From positions 27,227,516-27,291,515 of the forward strand of contig NC_057766.1 in NCBI RefSeq assembly GCF_010389155.1: a stretch of DNA of 64,000 nt, in the 5' to 3' direction. Position numbers and translations under genes: made by a program. Within the stretch, counting starts at the first letter, position 1, and each line of letters opens with the position of its first letter. This DNA comes from Erigeron canadensis (Eukaryota > Streptophyta > Magnoliopsida > Asterales > Asteraceae). The notes under the pieces are model-generated. The model made no database searches. It was not told where the DNA came from and saw nothing but the letters and a program-made list of their open reading frames with translations. Shown piece by piece: positions 33,199-46,133 of this stretch.

Positions 33199-34190
33199 TT
33201 TTTTTTTTAAAGATAAACTTCATTTATACAATATTCACCCAATTGGTGATACCAACACTTACAACATATATACAATAATCACACTATATCAAATCTACTC
33301 CAACTAATGTTTACATTTTTCTTCTTTTGTTATACCAAAGAAAAGCCAATGACTTAATGTCTTGTACAACTTTTTCCACCTTGACTTGTGCGTTTGAAAA
33401 CCTTTTCTCGTTTCTTGCTTTTCAAATGCTCCAACAAGCAACCATATTGATACCCTTTAAAGCCTTTTGTTCCTTCCTTCCTAGTCCCACATTCCCATGA
33501 ATCTCGAGCAAATCCTTGATCGAAAAAACAAAGAACGGTGTAGCCTTGCACCAGGAGCTAATGAACTCCAAACCATTTTAGCCAGTTCGCAGCCACAAAA
33601 AAGATGTTCCACGGTTTCCATGTGCTCCTCACACAAAGCGCATAATCCATTACCAAACAATTCTGATCTTTAAGTGCCTCTAAAGTTGGAATCCGATTCA
33701 TATTAACTCTCCACATGAAAACATTCACCTTCAAAGGTATCCATTTAGACCATGGAATGATGTACCTGTCACTGTAATCACGTGAGCTCACTATGAAATC
33801 CTTCACTGCTTTGACTGTAAGTTGTGTCCCGATCCTTCCTTGCCATACCCACCTATCTTTCAGACTAGTGAGCTTCCTGTCATTCAAATGCATGCCTAGA
33901 TCCCACCATTTACTTAACTCGTTCATAGTATGAGGTGTTCTTTTCCAGTTCCAGCAAGAAGAAAACTCGTCCAAGTTCTCATTATATCGCTCGAACAACC
34001 TACAGTTTTTGTCTTTCTCAAGCTGGAAAAGACCAGGGAATCTGTCTCTGAGCGCGTTGTCCCCTGCCCAAACGTCCATCCAAAACTTAAGCTCCTACCT
34101 GTTACCACATACTCCTTTAAACACTTTGTTCAAGCCCGTATCCGGAACTTTAATCGATTCAATCGCTTTGATTATCGATTTCCAATTACT
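33199..34190 (-). pseudogene. L1-type LINE, 3' fragment with reverse-transcriptase zinc-binding domain
   Basis: Reading leftward: WKSIIKAIESIKVPDTGLNK, then LKFWMDVWAGDNALRDRFP (from about 34090), FQLEKDKNCRLFERYNENLD, WVWQGRIGTQLTVKAVKDFI, IPWSKWIPLKVNVFMWRVNM and NRIPTLEALKDQN. Then, after a frameshift near 33640, CALCEEHMETVEHLFCGCEL. The last blocks are the zf-RVT domain (a zinc-binding module after reverse transcriptase in plant LINEs). At least two frameshifts are present and the endonuclease and polymerase parts are missing. A T run at about 33199-33210 on the + strand would be the poly(A) tail, consistent with 5'-truncated insertion. No product expected. Confidence 0.85.
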
Positions 34191-34790
34191 TGATACATAT
34201 TTATTTACCGGGAGAGTGCCAATTATTTTTGTTCACATAAATAGCGAGAATGACCATAACACTAAATTAGAATACACATATCTCTATATGAACATCATAC
34301 AAGTAAGATGACGAGTACTTCACGAATTTCAACATTTAAAAAAAATACATATTGCTTAATTAGGATTATTTAGATTGTTACCTTGAGAGAGATTCATATT
34401 TTCCTTTTTATAAGTTTAATTCTCACATCCTTACACAAAAGCTTTTGATACTACAATCTATCCATTCATGATAAAAAGCTTCAACACACCACCATAAGTG
34501 TGTAAGTATACTAGACCAATCATAAATGAAATTTAAGAAATAAGTTTTATGAGAGACAACATAATTTCCACCTGTCACGGGTGCTACCGGGACCCCATTT
34601 GCTTGTTTGTGTGCCCCAGTGGCCCGACATATGACGTGTCCATATTCAACCTTAACAAAAACTCACACTTATACAGTTATAATTGCACCTACATATATAC
34701 CACAACATCCATATTGTTCACTTCAACAATCTCCCACGTTTCAACATATTTTTTGGCTTGTTTAACATTTGTGTTTCATTAAATAAAAAT
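34191..34790 (+). promoter_or_regulatory. Upstream region of the bHLH gene
   Basis: Not coding. A TATA-like ACATATATACC lies at about 34691-34701, roughly 95 bases before the ATG at 34791, a usual distance. CACGGGTGC near 34577 and CACGTTTC near 34733 resemble bHLH-type binding sites but could occur by chance. Confidence 0.4.
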
Positions 34791-35919
34791 ATGATGCAAT
34801 ATTTACCAAGTCATGGGTATGAGTTAAATAGTTGTTCTAGTCTTATAAGAGACTTGGTATATGATCACGGTGGAAATTTATCGGTCCATATGGAGCCAAA
34901 GGTGGCCGAAACGGCCGAGGAAAAGGCTGCGGCTGCTTGTAACCGACATAGCGAAGCTGAAAGGAGACGCCGGAAGCGAATTAACGGTCATCTTGCCACC
35001 CTCCGTAGCATCCTCCCCAACACTGTCAAAGTATGTCCTAGCTTGTTTCCACATTTGTTCATATTTGGAGATTCCATACCTTTTTTTTATAAATAGTTTG
35101 CTACAAAGATCACTTTATATTATTACTAATCGTGTTGAATTTGCTAATGACAGCCGTGATATTCTATCAATAGATGTTAGCACTACATAAATGGTGTTAC
35201 ATTATATATAATATGACCATTTATGTATGCTACACTCCTAACGTATTATTGACATATCCTTAATTAGTACATAATGTCATTAAATTTGTAGTGTACTATG
35301 TTTGTCTATTCATACTTTTGTATGCTTTTTCTTGTGATTTAATTCATTAAAATAAATAAATATGTAAAACTTAATTTTGGTCATGGCTTAAAATTTGTGA
35401 TGTTTATATATTCCTTGTGTTAATTGTAACCTTTTTTTGTGTGTGATATAGACGGATAAAGCCTCATTGTTGGCAGACGTAGTGCGACGAGTGAGAGAGC
35501 TAAAGAAGATGGTTGCAGACCTTGAATCAAAGGCTATGGATGAATGTGACAATCAAATGATACAAAACAATGAGTACTATATGATTCCAAGTGAAAATGA
35601 TCAACTAGAGTTGACATACATTGGAGAAGATTCTAGTACTAATAAGATTATGGTCAAGGTCCGTATGTGTTGTGAGGATAGGCCTGATTTGATAGTCGAG
35701 TTAACGAGGGCATTGGGTTCGGTACGTGGGAAATTAGTACGAACAGAGATAGGGACATTGGGTGGGAGAATAAAATGTATGTTGTGGGTTCAAGTCTCGT
35801 CAGTAACAAAAGAACAAGGGTTACTTGAGCTAAAAAGGGCGTTTAAAGTTGTTATCGATCGGGCAACTTTGTTGGATTTGCCTCGAAACAAAAGGCCACG
35901 TCTTTTGGATTGTGTGTAA
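34791..35919 (+). CDS. bHLH transcription factor, bHLH30/32/106-like (235 aa, 2 exons)
   Basis: Exons 34791-35030 and 35452-35919, GT-AG, phase 0. Basic region at residues 51-64 (NRHSEAERRRRKRI) with His53, Glu57 and Arg61, the trio that reads E-box/G-box DNA. Helix 1 is INGHLATLRSILP and helix 2 is TDKASLLADVVRRVRELKKM, with the intron lying in the loop exactly as in this subfamily. The C-terminal half (about 145-197) has an ACT-like fold signature (MVKVRMCCEDRPDLIVELTR, then GGRIKCMLWVQV), typical of the bHLH30/32/51/106/107 group. Two Met codons start the frame (34791, 34794). A KRPR motif near the end may aid nuclear import. Arabidopsis relatives act in vascular and auxin programmes or salt response; which applies here cannot be told. 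Confidence 0.92.
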
Positions 35920-37428
35920 TTTTGATATTTTGATTTATTTTTGGAGGCAATGAAAATGTGAGATGTGCGGGTACTAGGCTTGATATATGATGGTATTTGT
36001 GGGCTCTTTTTATTGATTATTGATGTATATGTGTAGTTTTTGTTGTTTATTCCAACTCGATGGTTAGACTATATTAGAGTTTTTGTTCGAACAAGTTTCA
36101 ATTCATAGTTTAGCTATCGTTTTATTTTAATAATGTACCAACATATTTATTAAAATCAATTATGAGTAATGACTAATGAATTTGGTATATACAAATAAGT
36201 CCATGTTAATGTCAATGTCATCGATTTCCAGTCCTGCCATTAGCAAGTTATAAAGGGAGATAGATGTATGATGTATCTTTTTTTTGAATGTTAACTTTCA
36301 TAGATGTATGATGTATCTATTGGTCATATTAATGTAGCTTTTTCTGCTCTTAAATAAATTGTCATTTACATATCACATGTTCTGTTAATGTAACTTTCTC
36401 TGCTCTTAAATAGCTAGATTGTATCAAAGAACACTAAACATGAGGTCATGAATAGATGAAACTTTGCTAATCTATTTATCTACATAATACGTACCTAAGT
36501 CACATTACATTACGCAGCATTACAGGCTTAATTTGAGTTTTGGATATCTACGTTGGTTAGCCCATTGTTGTACTCTTGTTATAGAATCTTGGTGTCAGAT
36601 AGAAAGAACAAAAAGAAGATAGTAAAGTTTGATTGATGCATTTACCCTCTTTAACATTACAGGCAACTGCTTGCTTGGGTAGCCATCACTTTTACAATCT
36701 CATAATGTATCAGATTCCATTTTCTTTTGATTAGTTGCTTCTAATGCCTTGCTTAGGGTTTTTGACTTATAATCCCATGTCTTTCATCTTAGCATATAGC
36801 TTTAACTAATGAAGTTTAAGTTACCACCAGAACACCGATATCCAACCCCATCAGAAGTAGGGTATAATAGAGGTATGATATAGACATTTAAAACTCTACA
36901 TAGATAGGAGATTGTTTCAAGATAATGAAGTTTAACTTTAATTGATCAAATGTGTAAATGAACACAAAGTTGGTACTTTTTAATTAAGATTACTCATTAC
37001 TGATTAATACTTATTAAATTGATATGGAAATAGAGAGAAAAATAATGTTTTTTGTTTAGTAATAGGAGCATATATGTAAATTTATTTTGTCTATATTGGG
37101 TGCATGATTATGTATATAGGAACTTAGCATATCCACCATGAAATGTATATACATGAAGATTACTGTTGAGTTACATGTGACGTTACTAGCTAAGCATAGC
37201 AACTTGTTTAAGGGCTACCATGTAAGAAAGGAAACTGACAAGCTGAGCCTGATATTATATTCAATCCTGATGTTCACACTTCACAGCATATTGAAGATGA
37301 CACAATCCCAGGGCAGCAGTAAGTCATCATCTGCTTCTTGGTGATCCATCTAGCCTGCGATAATGGCAGTATGTCACATCTGTCATTGTAACGATGCTGC
37401 AAGCATCATATCAGCTTTATCGTGTACA
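35920..37428. other. Convergent spacer between bHLH and IMPACT-family genes
   Basis: Contains the two facing 3' ends. A doubled phrase (TAGATGTATGATGTATCTAT and relatives at about 36260-36320, and TTAATGTA(A/G)CTTT.TCTGCTCTTAAATA at about 36330 and 36386) shows a short local duplication. A 68-codon frame at 37138 has no support as a gene. Confidence 0.5.
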
Positions 37429-40400
37429 TCAATTCTTGTAGAATACAAGATTTCTGCTGCAATTGGTTTTCAAGGCTTCCTCCAATGCTTCAGCCTGGTC
37501 AAAACTTATTTTGAAGGTCACCATTGTTATGCCATCTTTTCCTGTATCATAATCCTGCTTAATATTCTCAGCTTTGAATGACTGTAGCTGAAAATCAACA
37601 AACAAGAGGTTAATATATGTTACATAACATGGGCGGTTGGATAACAGTTGACACATGTACTTGTTTAATAGGTCTAAACGGGTCGGATTGTATTGACTCG
37701 AAACATTTTTTTTGTACCGAAACATTTAGTTCCCTTCTTATAAAACTCTATGACGGATAATAGTGGCTATATTACATAGTACTTTAATAAAAAAAAGTAG
37801 TTTTCATGCATTAAGTATACAAGATGACTTACAACCTGTTTCATGTTTAGTCGCTTTGTGTATGTTGACCCCTTTGACGCGTTAGCGTTAACAAATACCT
37901 GGGCTGAAATTTCCACCTCTAGTTGAAAAATTTACAGCTTGAAGACTTACCTGATGGTAAACGACCCCCAAAAGATCAAAAGTAACCTCAACGCCCATAG
38001 GAACCTACAGGGTGTACCATGTTATTTGTCAGAATATCAAAATGATTGAATAACTATTACAGCCATTGGTATATTGTTTCAAATCAACCACTGAACTTCA
38101 CGAAATCCCAAAAAATTATTGTACTTGAAAAACCTTAACATTTTCCACCACAAGCTTACCTTTGTACTAGTAGTTTGTTTTCAGGATAACCATCCTTCTA
38201 AATCTACTAATACACATTGTATTTGACAAATTCCAGACACTTTACTCCAATTTTCCTGCAAATTGTATTTGGTAAAATCTTTAGAAACTTTTGGCAAACC
38301 TGAATATTAAAGTCTGCTCCCGAATTGTATTCAGCAGAGCTTGAATACTTTTCACAACGGTTGCCTAAATCTTTTGTCACAAATCATACTTAATAATTCC
38401 TAAAAACTTGCGAGTACTTCAGTGCTTGTCTTTTACTTTGAAATATACTTGACATATTACGACCACTTTTGCCAAACCATATAATTTCATTCTTTCCATA
38501 AAACATACTTGAAAGATTCACGATATACAAATACTTCCACCCAGCAGTATTATAAATTCTTTCGCCCTAAACATACTTGATATATCGTATTGACAAAGCT
38601 GAGATGCCTCTTCACATTTTCAACTATGTTCACTATTTCTCAACTAGAGTTATCAATTTGCATAAAATGTTGAGCAAATCATTCAGAAGGTGTAAAAATG
38701 TAAAATATGTCCAATATTATAATCACGGTTAAGGTAAAAGTGTCCAAAGCATGATCAGTTAGAAGTGTTCATGATATGATGTATACTGCTCAGGGTAAGC
38801 AACTGTAATTAGTGTTCAGATCTTCTCAAATATAATCTTTACTGTCTTCTTATGTAAAGACTGGTTATTCTAAAAACATATTTGAATAGAGCCTTTTAAA
38901 CTTATAAAATTGCAAGGCATGGATCAATACAACGTAAAAAAAAAAAATGTTGAAGATTTTCCAAGTAAGATATTTACCCTTTTGTTGGTAATTAACCTAG
39001 TAGCTGGTTGCTTTAGAACAACTTGACAAGTACGATAAGCATAATGGTTATTACTCTTTATCTAAATACAAGACTCCAATAAGAGTGACAACCCATAAAG
39101 GCATAAATTACCAACTTATGCCAAGAAAATAAAGAAAAAAATACATCCATGAAAGCTTCACAAAAGGATCTATACAATCAAAGACAATAGTGGCAAATGT
39201 AGGCAAAAAGTCAATAACCTGAGACTTAACAAGTCGTGTTGGAGCATTTTTCAAGCATTCTGTTGCTACTCCACCATAGGCCCTAACTAGTCCTCCAGTG
39301 CCTAGTTTGATCCCTCCAAAATGCCTAGAGAATAAACAAAATCAATAATTTAAATGTGAATCAGTTCTTACTCCATTCATTATATAATAAGGAATTAGCA
39401 ATGTTATCTCATTACTGTATTACAAGGATAACCCTCTATTGCTTTTTTCAGTTAAGGTGGTGGTTATCAAAGAAAGAAAAAATAACAGGAGTAGTTAGAT
39501 TAATCATTAACGAAGTAAACTTGACACAATATTTACCTAATGACAACAACCATCACTCTATCTAACCCTGAATTTTCAATTGCAGAATGTATTGGTTTTC
39601 CAGCTGTACCAGATGGCTCACCGTCATCATTACTTCTGTACTGATTTCCGACCTAGAATGCAAGGAAACATATCATGTAAGCAAATTTAGTGAGAGGACC
39701 ACAATGCATGTATGTTGTTTCATTGTGGTCCAATATATCATCATTTTCTACAATAAACACCTAACATGAATCATCTTCACCAAAATATTAGATTCACATG
39801 CAATATATTGGAACAAATAGTATACAGTTTTAGGCTATTGTATTTGGTATTCACTTATTTTCCTCTTTATACAAGATGACAGGCTATTAATCTAATGGAG
39901 TCATGGGCAGAAGCTCATTGTGTGTGAGAACTTAGGATATACTGGTTTAACAGAGTGCTGGCAATTGAGCATGGAATGATATCCAACGATGGCATATTTT
40001 TGAAAAGCATAATAGAAAAATCTTATGTTTTATAATAAAGATACACATCTATACCTTATAAGCCCAACAATTATGTGTTGCACGCGGATCTTGGACCTGC
40101 ACATTGTAAAAGATAATATCAGAAGTTTCAACAGCTTTTAAAGAAATTACATAAAACGCGAATAAAAAATCATTATAACTAGAAACTTGTCATACTCTTG
40201 CTAACTCTACCAATCTTAAATAACAGAGTGTTTCACTTTTTCTTCTTTCGCTATGACCAAAAAATTTGTATGAATCAGAATTCGCCCACTCTACCAACAG
40301 CTATAAGCAAGGGGTTATCACAAAAGACGCATTGTAACAAAGACAAACTTCTCCACTCAGTGTGTTAATGTTCTCAGCATGCCAAATGGCAATCTAGTGA

Positions 40401-42130
40401 CTCAAGCTATTCTTAATGTCATGCTAAGGGAACTCAGCAGTTACTTAATTCAGCTTTGACTATGTTCTGGTGAGTTATGGGATCTGCTTCTGCCAAGGGT
40501 TTCTATCCATATGTAACAATATCAAATACAAAAGGTAGATAAAAGAAGTAATCTAAACAAAGAACCCGATAAATAAATTATTAGATTGACGGCTGACTGT
40601 TAGTGTTAACCAATAACACAATCTCCTACTATGTTTGACAACAAGTAGTTCAATATCAATCACTCTGAAACAAAATCTATTCCTATATCTTGTGATTGTA
40701 GACTATCTCCCTATGGTTATCGATTGACTTAAGGTGTTCTCTGTTGACATGTAACATACATGGAATAGCCCTACCTATCGATACCTTTGATCTTTGACAG
40801 GCACAATCTCCTATTTGTTCGACAAGAAGTAGTTCAATAGCAAACACTCTGAAACAGAATCTTTTCCTGTATCTGGAGATTTGTAGTCCATCTCCCTATT
40901 GTTATTGTTAAATTCAAGGTCTTCTTCATCGAAATATATGGGATAGGCCCTTTACAAAAAATCGAAATTTTGATTTTTAATGTTTAAATGTTTCTCCTCA
41001 TGAGGTCATGTTCTCTAATTCCTGGAACTTGACATATTGTGCGTACACAACATACTTAACGTAAGACAAACCTAAGCTCTTATAGCAGCTTGAATCTGTT
41101 GGACAAAGCAGTAGACTATCTACTACCAGTCTACCACAAATAACCTCCAAACAGCTAAAATACGTGTGAAGTTGTTGGTATTCGTAATCACAACTGATGA
41201 TGGAGTACATGTTAGCAAAGGCATCTATAATAGCAGGTATACGTGTGGTCCAACATCTAAGTGACAAATGCAAGACCACAAACAGATAATATATTTGACC
41301 TTTGCAAAGCTTAAAGGAGGTAACCGCTGCATCTGAGACGGACTCATGCAGAGGAGATCCACAATTACCAGACACTTTCATAGACCAGTGAAACAAAGGA
41401 AACAGGGTGGAAAAGGGCCCAAGTCAAACTTTAAACGCACATATATTTCTTTCGTTGTGTATCAAAACTATTAAAACTACGACAACACTAGTGTCACTAA
41501 AACTATACATTTCGAGCTCACATATTCGCTAACAAGTAATGACGGCGTGGCTTAATATATTAATATCACATTTCCATAAAGTTGTTTGACACAGGTGCCT
41601 CATGTGTTGTGAAGCATTAAAATAACTTGTTCACATTTTCTTACGTACTCTACGACCACATAATCGGTCTTAAAAGGCTCGACAAAGTACGAATTAAGGC
41701 AAGACTTCTAAAGTCTGAGTCACCTAATAAATATTCATCATATAAGCTCAGCAATATTTGCACATATCATTAAAAGCTACTAATTACTTCTGCAGATCAC
41801 TAAATAACTCATAAACTTATATATTTCATATTTGTAATAACTTTCCAAAATGAACCTAATTGATGTTATTATTATATCGATTTTGATTTTTTTTAAAAAA
41901 TTGATATATACCTCAGAGAGGAAAGATTGAGCGGAGCGTTCGTCGGGGATATGGCCGGCGATGGCAATGAATTTGCTTTTTTTAATTTCACGTTCTAAGC
42001 TCACTCTCTCTGATATCGTCGTGAAAGCACCACCGCCGGCGGTACGGCTGGAGCTGGTGGCGGCGGCGGTGGTGACCATGGATCTTATGTATGTTAATGG
42101 TGATATCAAATTCGACACCACCACCTGCAT
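37429..42130 (-). CDS. IMPACT/YigZ-family protein (231 aa, 6 exons)
   Basis: Exons (high to low): 42130-41912, 40096-40055, 39652-39537, 39324-39219, 38004-37951, 37587-37429. All introns are GT-AG and frame is kept throughout. The core is the UPF0029/IMPACT N-terminal fold: [74 protein letters not shown] and RAYGGVA. The second domain continues with [14 protein letters not shown] and ends SRNLVFYKN. In yeast and animals IMPACT/YIH1 restrains the GCN2 kinase through an RWD domain; no RWD is present here, so this is the shorter bacterial YigZ-like form, whose role in plants is not established. I chose ATG 42130, giving an N-terminus rich in Ser, Thr and Ala with few acids ([20 protein letters not shown]), which could be an organelle transit peptide. 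An alternative start is 42079. Intron 1 is 1.8 kb. Confidence 0.93.
40617..40925. repeat. Diverged direct duplication inside IMPACT-gene intron 1
   Basis: Copies at 40617-40745 and 40802-40925, about 185 bases apart. Both read CACAATCTCCTA.T.TGTT.GACAA.AAGTAGTTCAATA ... CACTCTGAAACA.AATCT ... TTGTAG.C.ATCTCCCTAT.GTTAT. Divergence looks like 15-20 percent by eye. No element ends were recognised. Confidence 0.75.
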
Positions 42131-43174
42131 TTGGTGGGATTTATTCACTTTCAGACTGATTATAATTTGGGAATCTTTTTTCAATTTCTTTGTTCTTTGT
42201 TTTTTTTTTTTTTTTTTTGGTTTTTAACAACTTATAATGTTTTTATTGTAATCATGCAATAAAATTAAGTTACTAAATTCATGTTATTAATTTTTGGGTT
42301 TTAATGAAAGTACTTTTTATTTTTCTATATTTTTTTATTATCAATAAATTATCTTTCACTTATACCAAATTCTAAACGAACTTGTCGAGTGCACATGAAA
42401 CCATAAGCCATGCGTTCGAATTTTAATATTGACATATTTATGTGATTTTATTTAATAAGACCCTCTACATTTTATTTATGTGACATATTTATCTTTCACT
42501 TATACCAAATTAATGTTGCTCCACTAACATATATATCATCAATCTTCTTTTAATCGGTTTCAAAGACAAGATATGAATCCAATAAATAAGAGTTGTTTGC
42601 AATCTTGATGAAACACAAGTAAAAATAAAACAATTACATATAAATGTTTCATTGAAATTGATCAATTATACATTGTAGATTTTATATACACATACAAGGT
42701 TCGCTGGTTCGGTTAGGATAATCACAGGTATTAAAGACTAATTTGATAGCTGGCAAAACCTTCCCAAGATATCACCTTTGCTGGCTAGCGACCCTTAAAC
42801 AAATATATTTGAAAACATCTTATTCAAAAGTTTCAACTTTGAATATGTGGACTCATTCCTAAGTCGTCATAACCAACCTACATTTATAGATATGAAGACA
42901 TGTCGTTAATTAATTACTTGAATATATACATCATATTTTACAAGTGTCTCATGCATGTAGCTCAAGTTTCACAATCTACATCGTGCAAAAGATGTGTAGT
43001 TTGCTTATTTCCATGATATACACATTTGTGGATGTTCCAAATTAATTCAAATCTAAGCATTGAGGTTTAATTACTAAATTTGAAAAAAACTAATTATTAA
43101 CCACTAATGTTTCACATTCAAAATAAAAATTACCCCTTGCTTCTGATCCAATTCCAATATGGTTTAGTTATTGT
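42131..43174. other. Upstream flank of the IMPACT-family gene
   Basis: AT-rich, contains the leftward gene's promoter with a run of about 17 T at 42200-42217 (A run on the gene strand). The phrase TTATCTTTCACTTATACCAAATT occurs twice (about 42350 and 42488). No further gene. Confidence 0.45.
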
Positions 43175-43183
43175 TTTGCTTAT

Positions 43184-43314
43184 GGGAAATGATATTTGTA
43201 CCATCATTTTTGATGGGTGTATCACAATGTACAAATTATATAGCTGACTGTACAAGCCAGTAATGCACATTTGTGGTACATCCATCAAAATAAATGGTAC
43301 GAATATCACTTCCC
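43184..43314. mobile_element. Short palindromic Mutator-type MITE, copy 2 (131 bp)
   Basis: Perfect 9-bp target duplication TTTGCTTAT at 43175-43183 and 43315-43323. Ends GGGAAATGATATTTGTACCA and, from the right, GGGAAGTGATATTCGTACCA. Nearly the whole element can fold on itself, with GCTGACTGTACAAGCCAG near the centre. Same family as 14284-14415. Confidence 0.88.
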
Positions 43315-43408
43315 TTTGCTTATATGAACTATATTTATTGCGTTCCTTATAAGAAGTTATAACAATCTTGTTTTGACTCGAAATAAATTTGTTAATTTTA
43401 AAGGTAAA

Positions 43409-43725
43409 CTAGCATTGTACCCGCGCAATGCGGCGGCGGTGACGGTGACGGTGATTTAGTGGTGTCGGTGACGGGTGGTGATCGATGATATCGACAATTG
43501 GTATCGAGTGGTCTAACCATGTAAGTTGATACAATGGTGATAGTGATATTTTAGAAGATAAGAGTTTAAAGCGTAAATTAATTCATTAAGGGTTATTTTG
43601 GTAATATCTAATAACCCTTTCCTTAAGGGTTGTATATTAAGGGCAATCTAGTAATTTCTCATCTAACTATTTTCTAACTCTTTCCTAAAATAGGGGATGA
43701 ATAATCATTATAAAGGAGTAGTAGA
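43409..43725 (-). mobile_element. Helitron-like non-autonomous element (minus orientation)
   Basis: On the minus strand it begins TCTACTACTCCTTTATAAT (5' TC at 43725) and ends CGCATTGCGCGGGTACAATGCTAG (CTAG at 43412-43409), inserted between A and T. The GC-rich 3' end with CCGC/GCGG pairing just before the CTAG terminus is typical of Helitrons. No rolling-circle replicase is present. The interior has GGTGACGGTGACGG repeats. Confidence 0.7.
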
Positions 43726-44045
43726 TAAACTAAGAAAATAAATGGTTGTTACTTGTTAACGAGAAATATTGATGCTAAATGTCAAATAAAACAACACTAT
43801 CAAATATCAATGATATGATATGGTGGTTGATGCAGGACCAGTGATGCCGTTGCTTGTTTTGGAAACATCACTTTCGCAAAACTTCGACTTTAATGTTCGA
43901 TTTCTTAGACGCAGTCATGAATATTCTTTATTTAAATTTTTCGATATGGGAATTATAGAATAATTATCGATCACAAGACATCTAAATTTTCACGGGCTCC
44001 TTGAAATATATATTGGCAAATAAATCTCTAATGCTAAGATCTATA

Positions 44046-44302
44046 TCTATACTACTATATAAAAATTATTATACGTTGAAAAGTTTACAATTTTAAAACA
44101 TGTGAAATTACCATTTTACCCTTAATTAATTAACTTATACAATTATTTTTATAATCTTTTAAAAGATATTCACTATCCCTAAAAATAAAATATTTTTGAA
44201 TCAATTACCTATACCACTTGACGCCGACTCCATCACCATTTATCGACGTCACCACATCGCAATTAATGTCATTACCGCCGCATTGCGCCGGTACCATGCT
44301 CG
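44046..44302 (+). mobile_element. Helitron-like non-autonomous element
   Basis: Starts TCTATACTACTATATAAAAA after an A, and ends ACCGCCGCATTGCGCCGGTA ... CCATGCTCG before a T. The expected CTAG terminus has become CTCG. Interior and ends match the elements at 43409-43725 and 54659-54992. Confidence 0.65.
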
Positions 44303-45219
44303 TAGCAAACAATAAAAACCTCTTTTCATCAAATCTTATTTTTTAACGGTTTAGACGATATAATAATTCAAAACAAAAAATAAGTTATCGCAAATAATGT
44401 ACGTATAGCTAAAAAACTTTTCAAAAAATAAAAAATGTGTACGAATCGTTTTTTCTTAAGTTCAAATGAGAAAGCTCTTTTCATAAGGAAATTACCATTC
44501 AAGGCCATCGATAATGAGGAGAATCATAGTCAAATTCTAGCACGTGAGATGTGTTGCAACCATCCAATTATGATGTGTATCAAGAAATTTGCATTGATCT
44601 ATTCGATTTAATTCACGAAGGTTACATGCTTCATGGATTAAGTCACTTTTAGATCTATGATAAGCCATGTCAATTTTACTATGAACTAGTTGAGGCACAT
44701 TGCTTTAATTGTATTTTAATATCTGTTTAGATCTCCCGTTCAACATGATTTCCATGTTGCTTGGGAAGTATAATTCCAAGTTATATTTAAAGAAAGGAAA
44801 ATGATATATCCAAATTCTTAAATTATGATATCAGGTGATCAGGTCTATCTTTGATAAGTCATAATTTGTTTCTTAGAGTCATTTTATTAAAAACTCCACA
44901 AATTCATACTTCATGCGATAAGCTATTTTCACATGTTTACAAACATATTTAAAAAATTGTAACTGACATATTTAAAGTTTAGATAGATAGATAAATAAAT
45001 AAAGAAATGAAATTCATATATTTATATGAAAATTTAGTTATGTATTTTTTTTTTTATCTTAATCACCTGTAATGACTCATCGTCATATATAGTTTAAAAT
45101 ACGTACATGGAGTTATTTTTGTATAATGAGGTGTAATCGGATATCGAATGCTAATTTTATTGTTATAGAAATTAATTAACTACATTATTAATCCATTAAG
45201 TTAAATCTTTATTGGTATC
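44303..45219. other. Intergenic DNA, no gene recognised
   Basis: AT-rich, no coding region, no element boundaries found. Confidence 0.45.
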
Positions 45220-45224
45220 TTATT

Positions 45225-45807
45225 CTTCCCATGAAGGTTTCGGACCGAGGAGACCAATGTTCAAGTGTTGAGGGAAAAAAGTTTATTTCTATTAATCGTC
45301 GTACCAATTGGCGAATAAATAAGAGTTTTTGCTCCATGGGTGTTCTCTGCAAATTCGAATGACATCCTGTCCGAAAAACATAGGTGCCAATAAGTGAGAC
45401 GAACGTTGAAAATAAATAAAAACTACAATATTCAAATCTATACTTCCTTATAAAAATTATTTGATGGTGTTGAAAGTTTAAAAACTTTGGGGACATGTGA
45501 ATTTACTTATTTGCTCCATACACGCCCATCATTCTCTACCCATGTTCTTTTATATTCTAAAACTTTTTTTGTTTTGGCAAACATTCTCTTGTTTTTTTTT
45601 GTCAAACAATTAAGGAAATAATACATAAACTGACCATAAATCAAGAGTCAAAAACAAGGTAATCGTGACATGAGAAATCATGTCCATGATATTTACTTCG
45701 AAAGAGCTCTCTAACGCAGAACCAGTTAAGACAACGTATGCTAGAACTCTCGCTGTCAAATCACGACACGAAGTTTTCGACGGAAATTCGTCTTAAAAAA
45801 AAAAAAG
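45225..45807 (+). mobile_element. SINE-like debris related to 32436-32763
   Basis: Two pieces. Around 45230-45360, CAATGTTCAAGTGTTGAGGG and ATTAATCGTCGTACC parallel the B-box region and the TTATTGATCGTCGTGCC phrase of the element at 32436. Around 45700-45807, AGCTCTCTAACGCAG ... AAGACAACGTATGCTAG ... CACGACACGAAGTTTTCGAC ending in about 12 A parallels its 3' end. Whether these are one copy split by later DNA or two copies is unclear. Confidence 0.5.
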
Positions 45808-45870
45808 TACAATTTATGCGTATCGACATATACCAATTTTTAGCTTAATATAAATGGCATTAATTACTCG

Positions 45871-45882
45871 ATTTATATAAAG
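45871..45882 (+). promoter_or_regulatory. TATA box candidate of the carrier gene
   Basis: TTTATATAAAGG matches the plant TATA consensus well and lies about 250 bases before the ATG at 46134, followed by a pyrimidine-rich leader ending TTCTTTCTGATTTTTT. Confidence 0.5.
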
Positions 45883-46133
45883 GAGCGAATACCCAAAATA
45901 CTGCTACTTGTACTCATGTTTCCGTTACTTGTTCAACTTTCCCCAAAAACGCATCATTTCCACACTCCTTTCATTGTATCATATGTCTCACGGACCAAAC
46001 ATCCCCCCATTTCACTTCACACCCATCAACCCAAATCACTTTAATTCATAAAAATACATTTTTATTCTTTTTTAAAACCCAATCTTTTTTTTTTCTTTCT
46101 GATTTTTTAAATTCTGTTCCAAAGTTTTAACCA

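Noticed and set aside
33199..34200. Target duplication of the LINE fragment (TACTTGTTAATAC versus TTACTTGATAC)
   Set aside because: The match needs gaps and is too weak to claim.
42131..42184. Longer N-terminus of the IMPACT protein from 42184
   Set aside because: That position is TTG, not ATG; the first ATG in frame is 42130.
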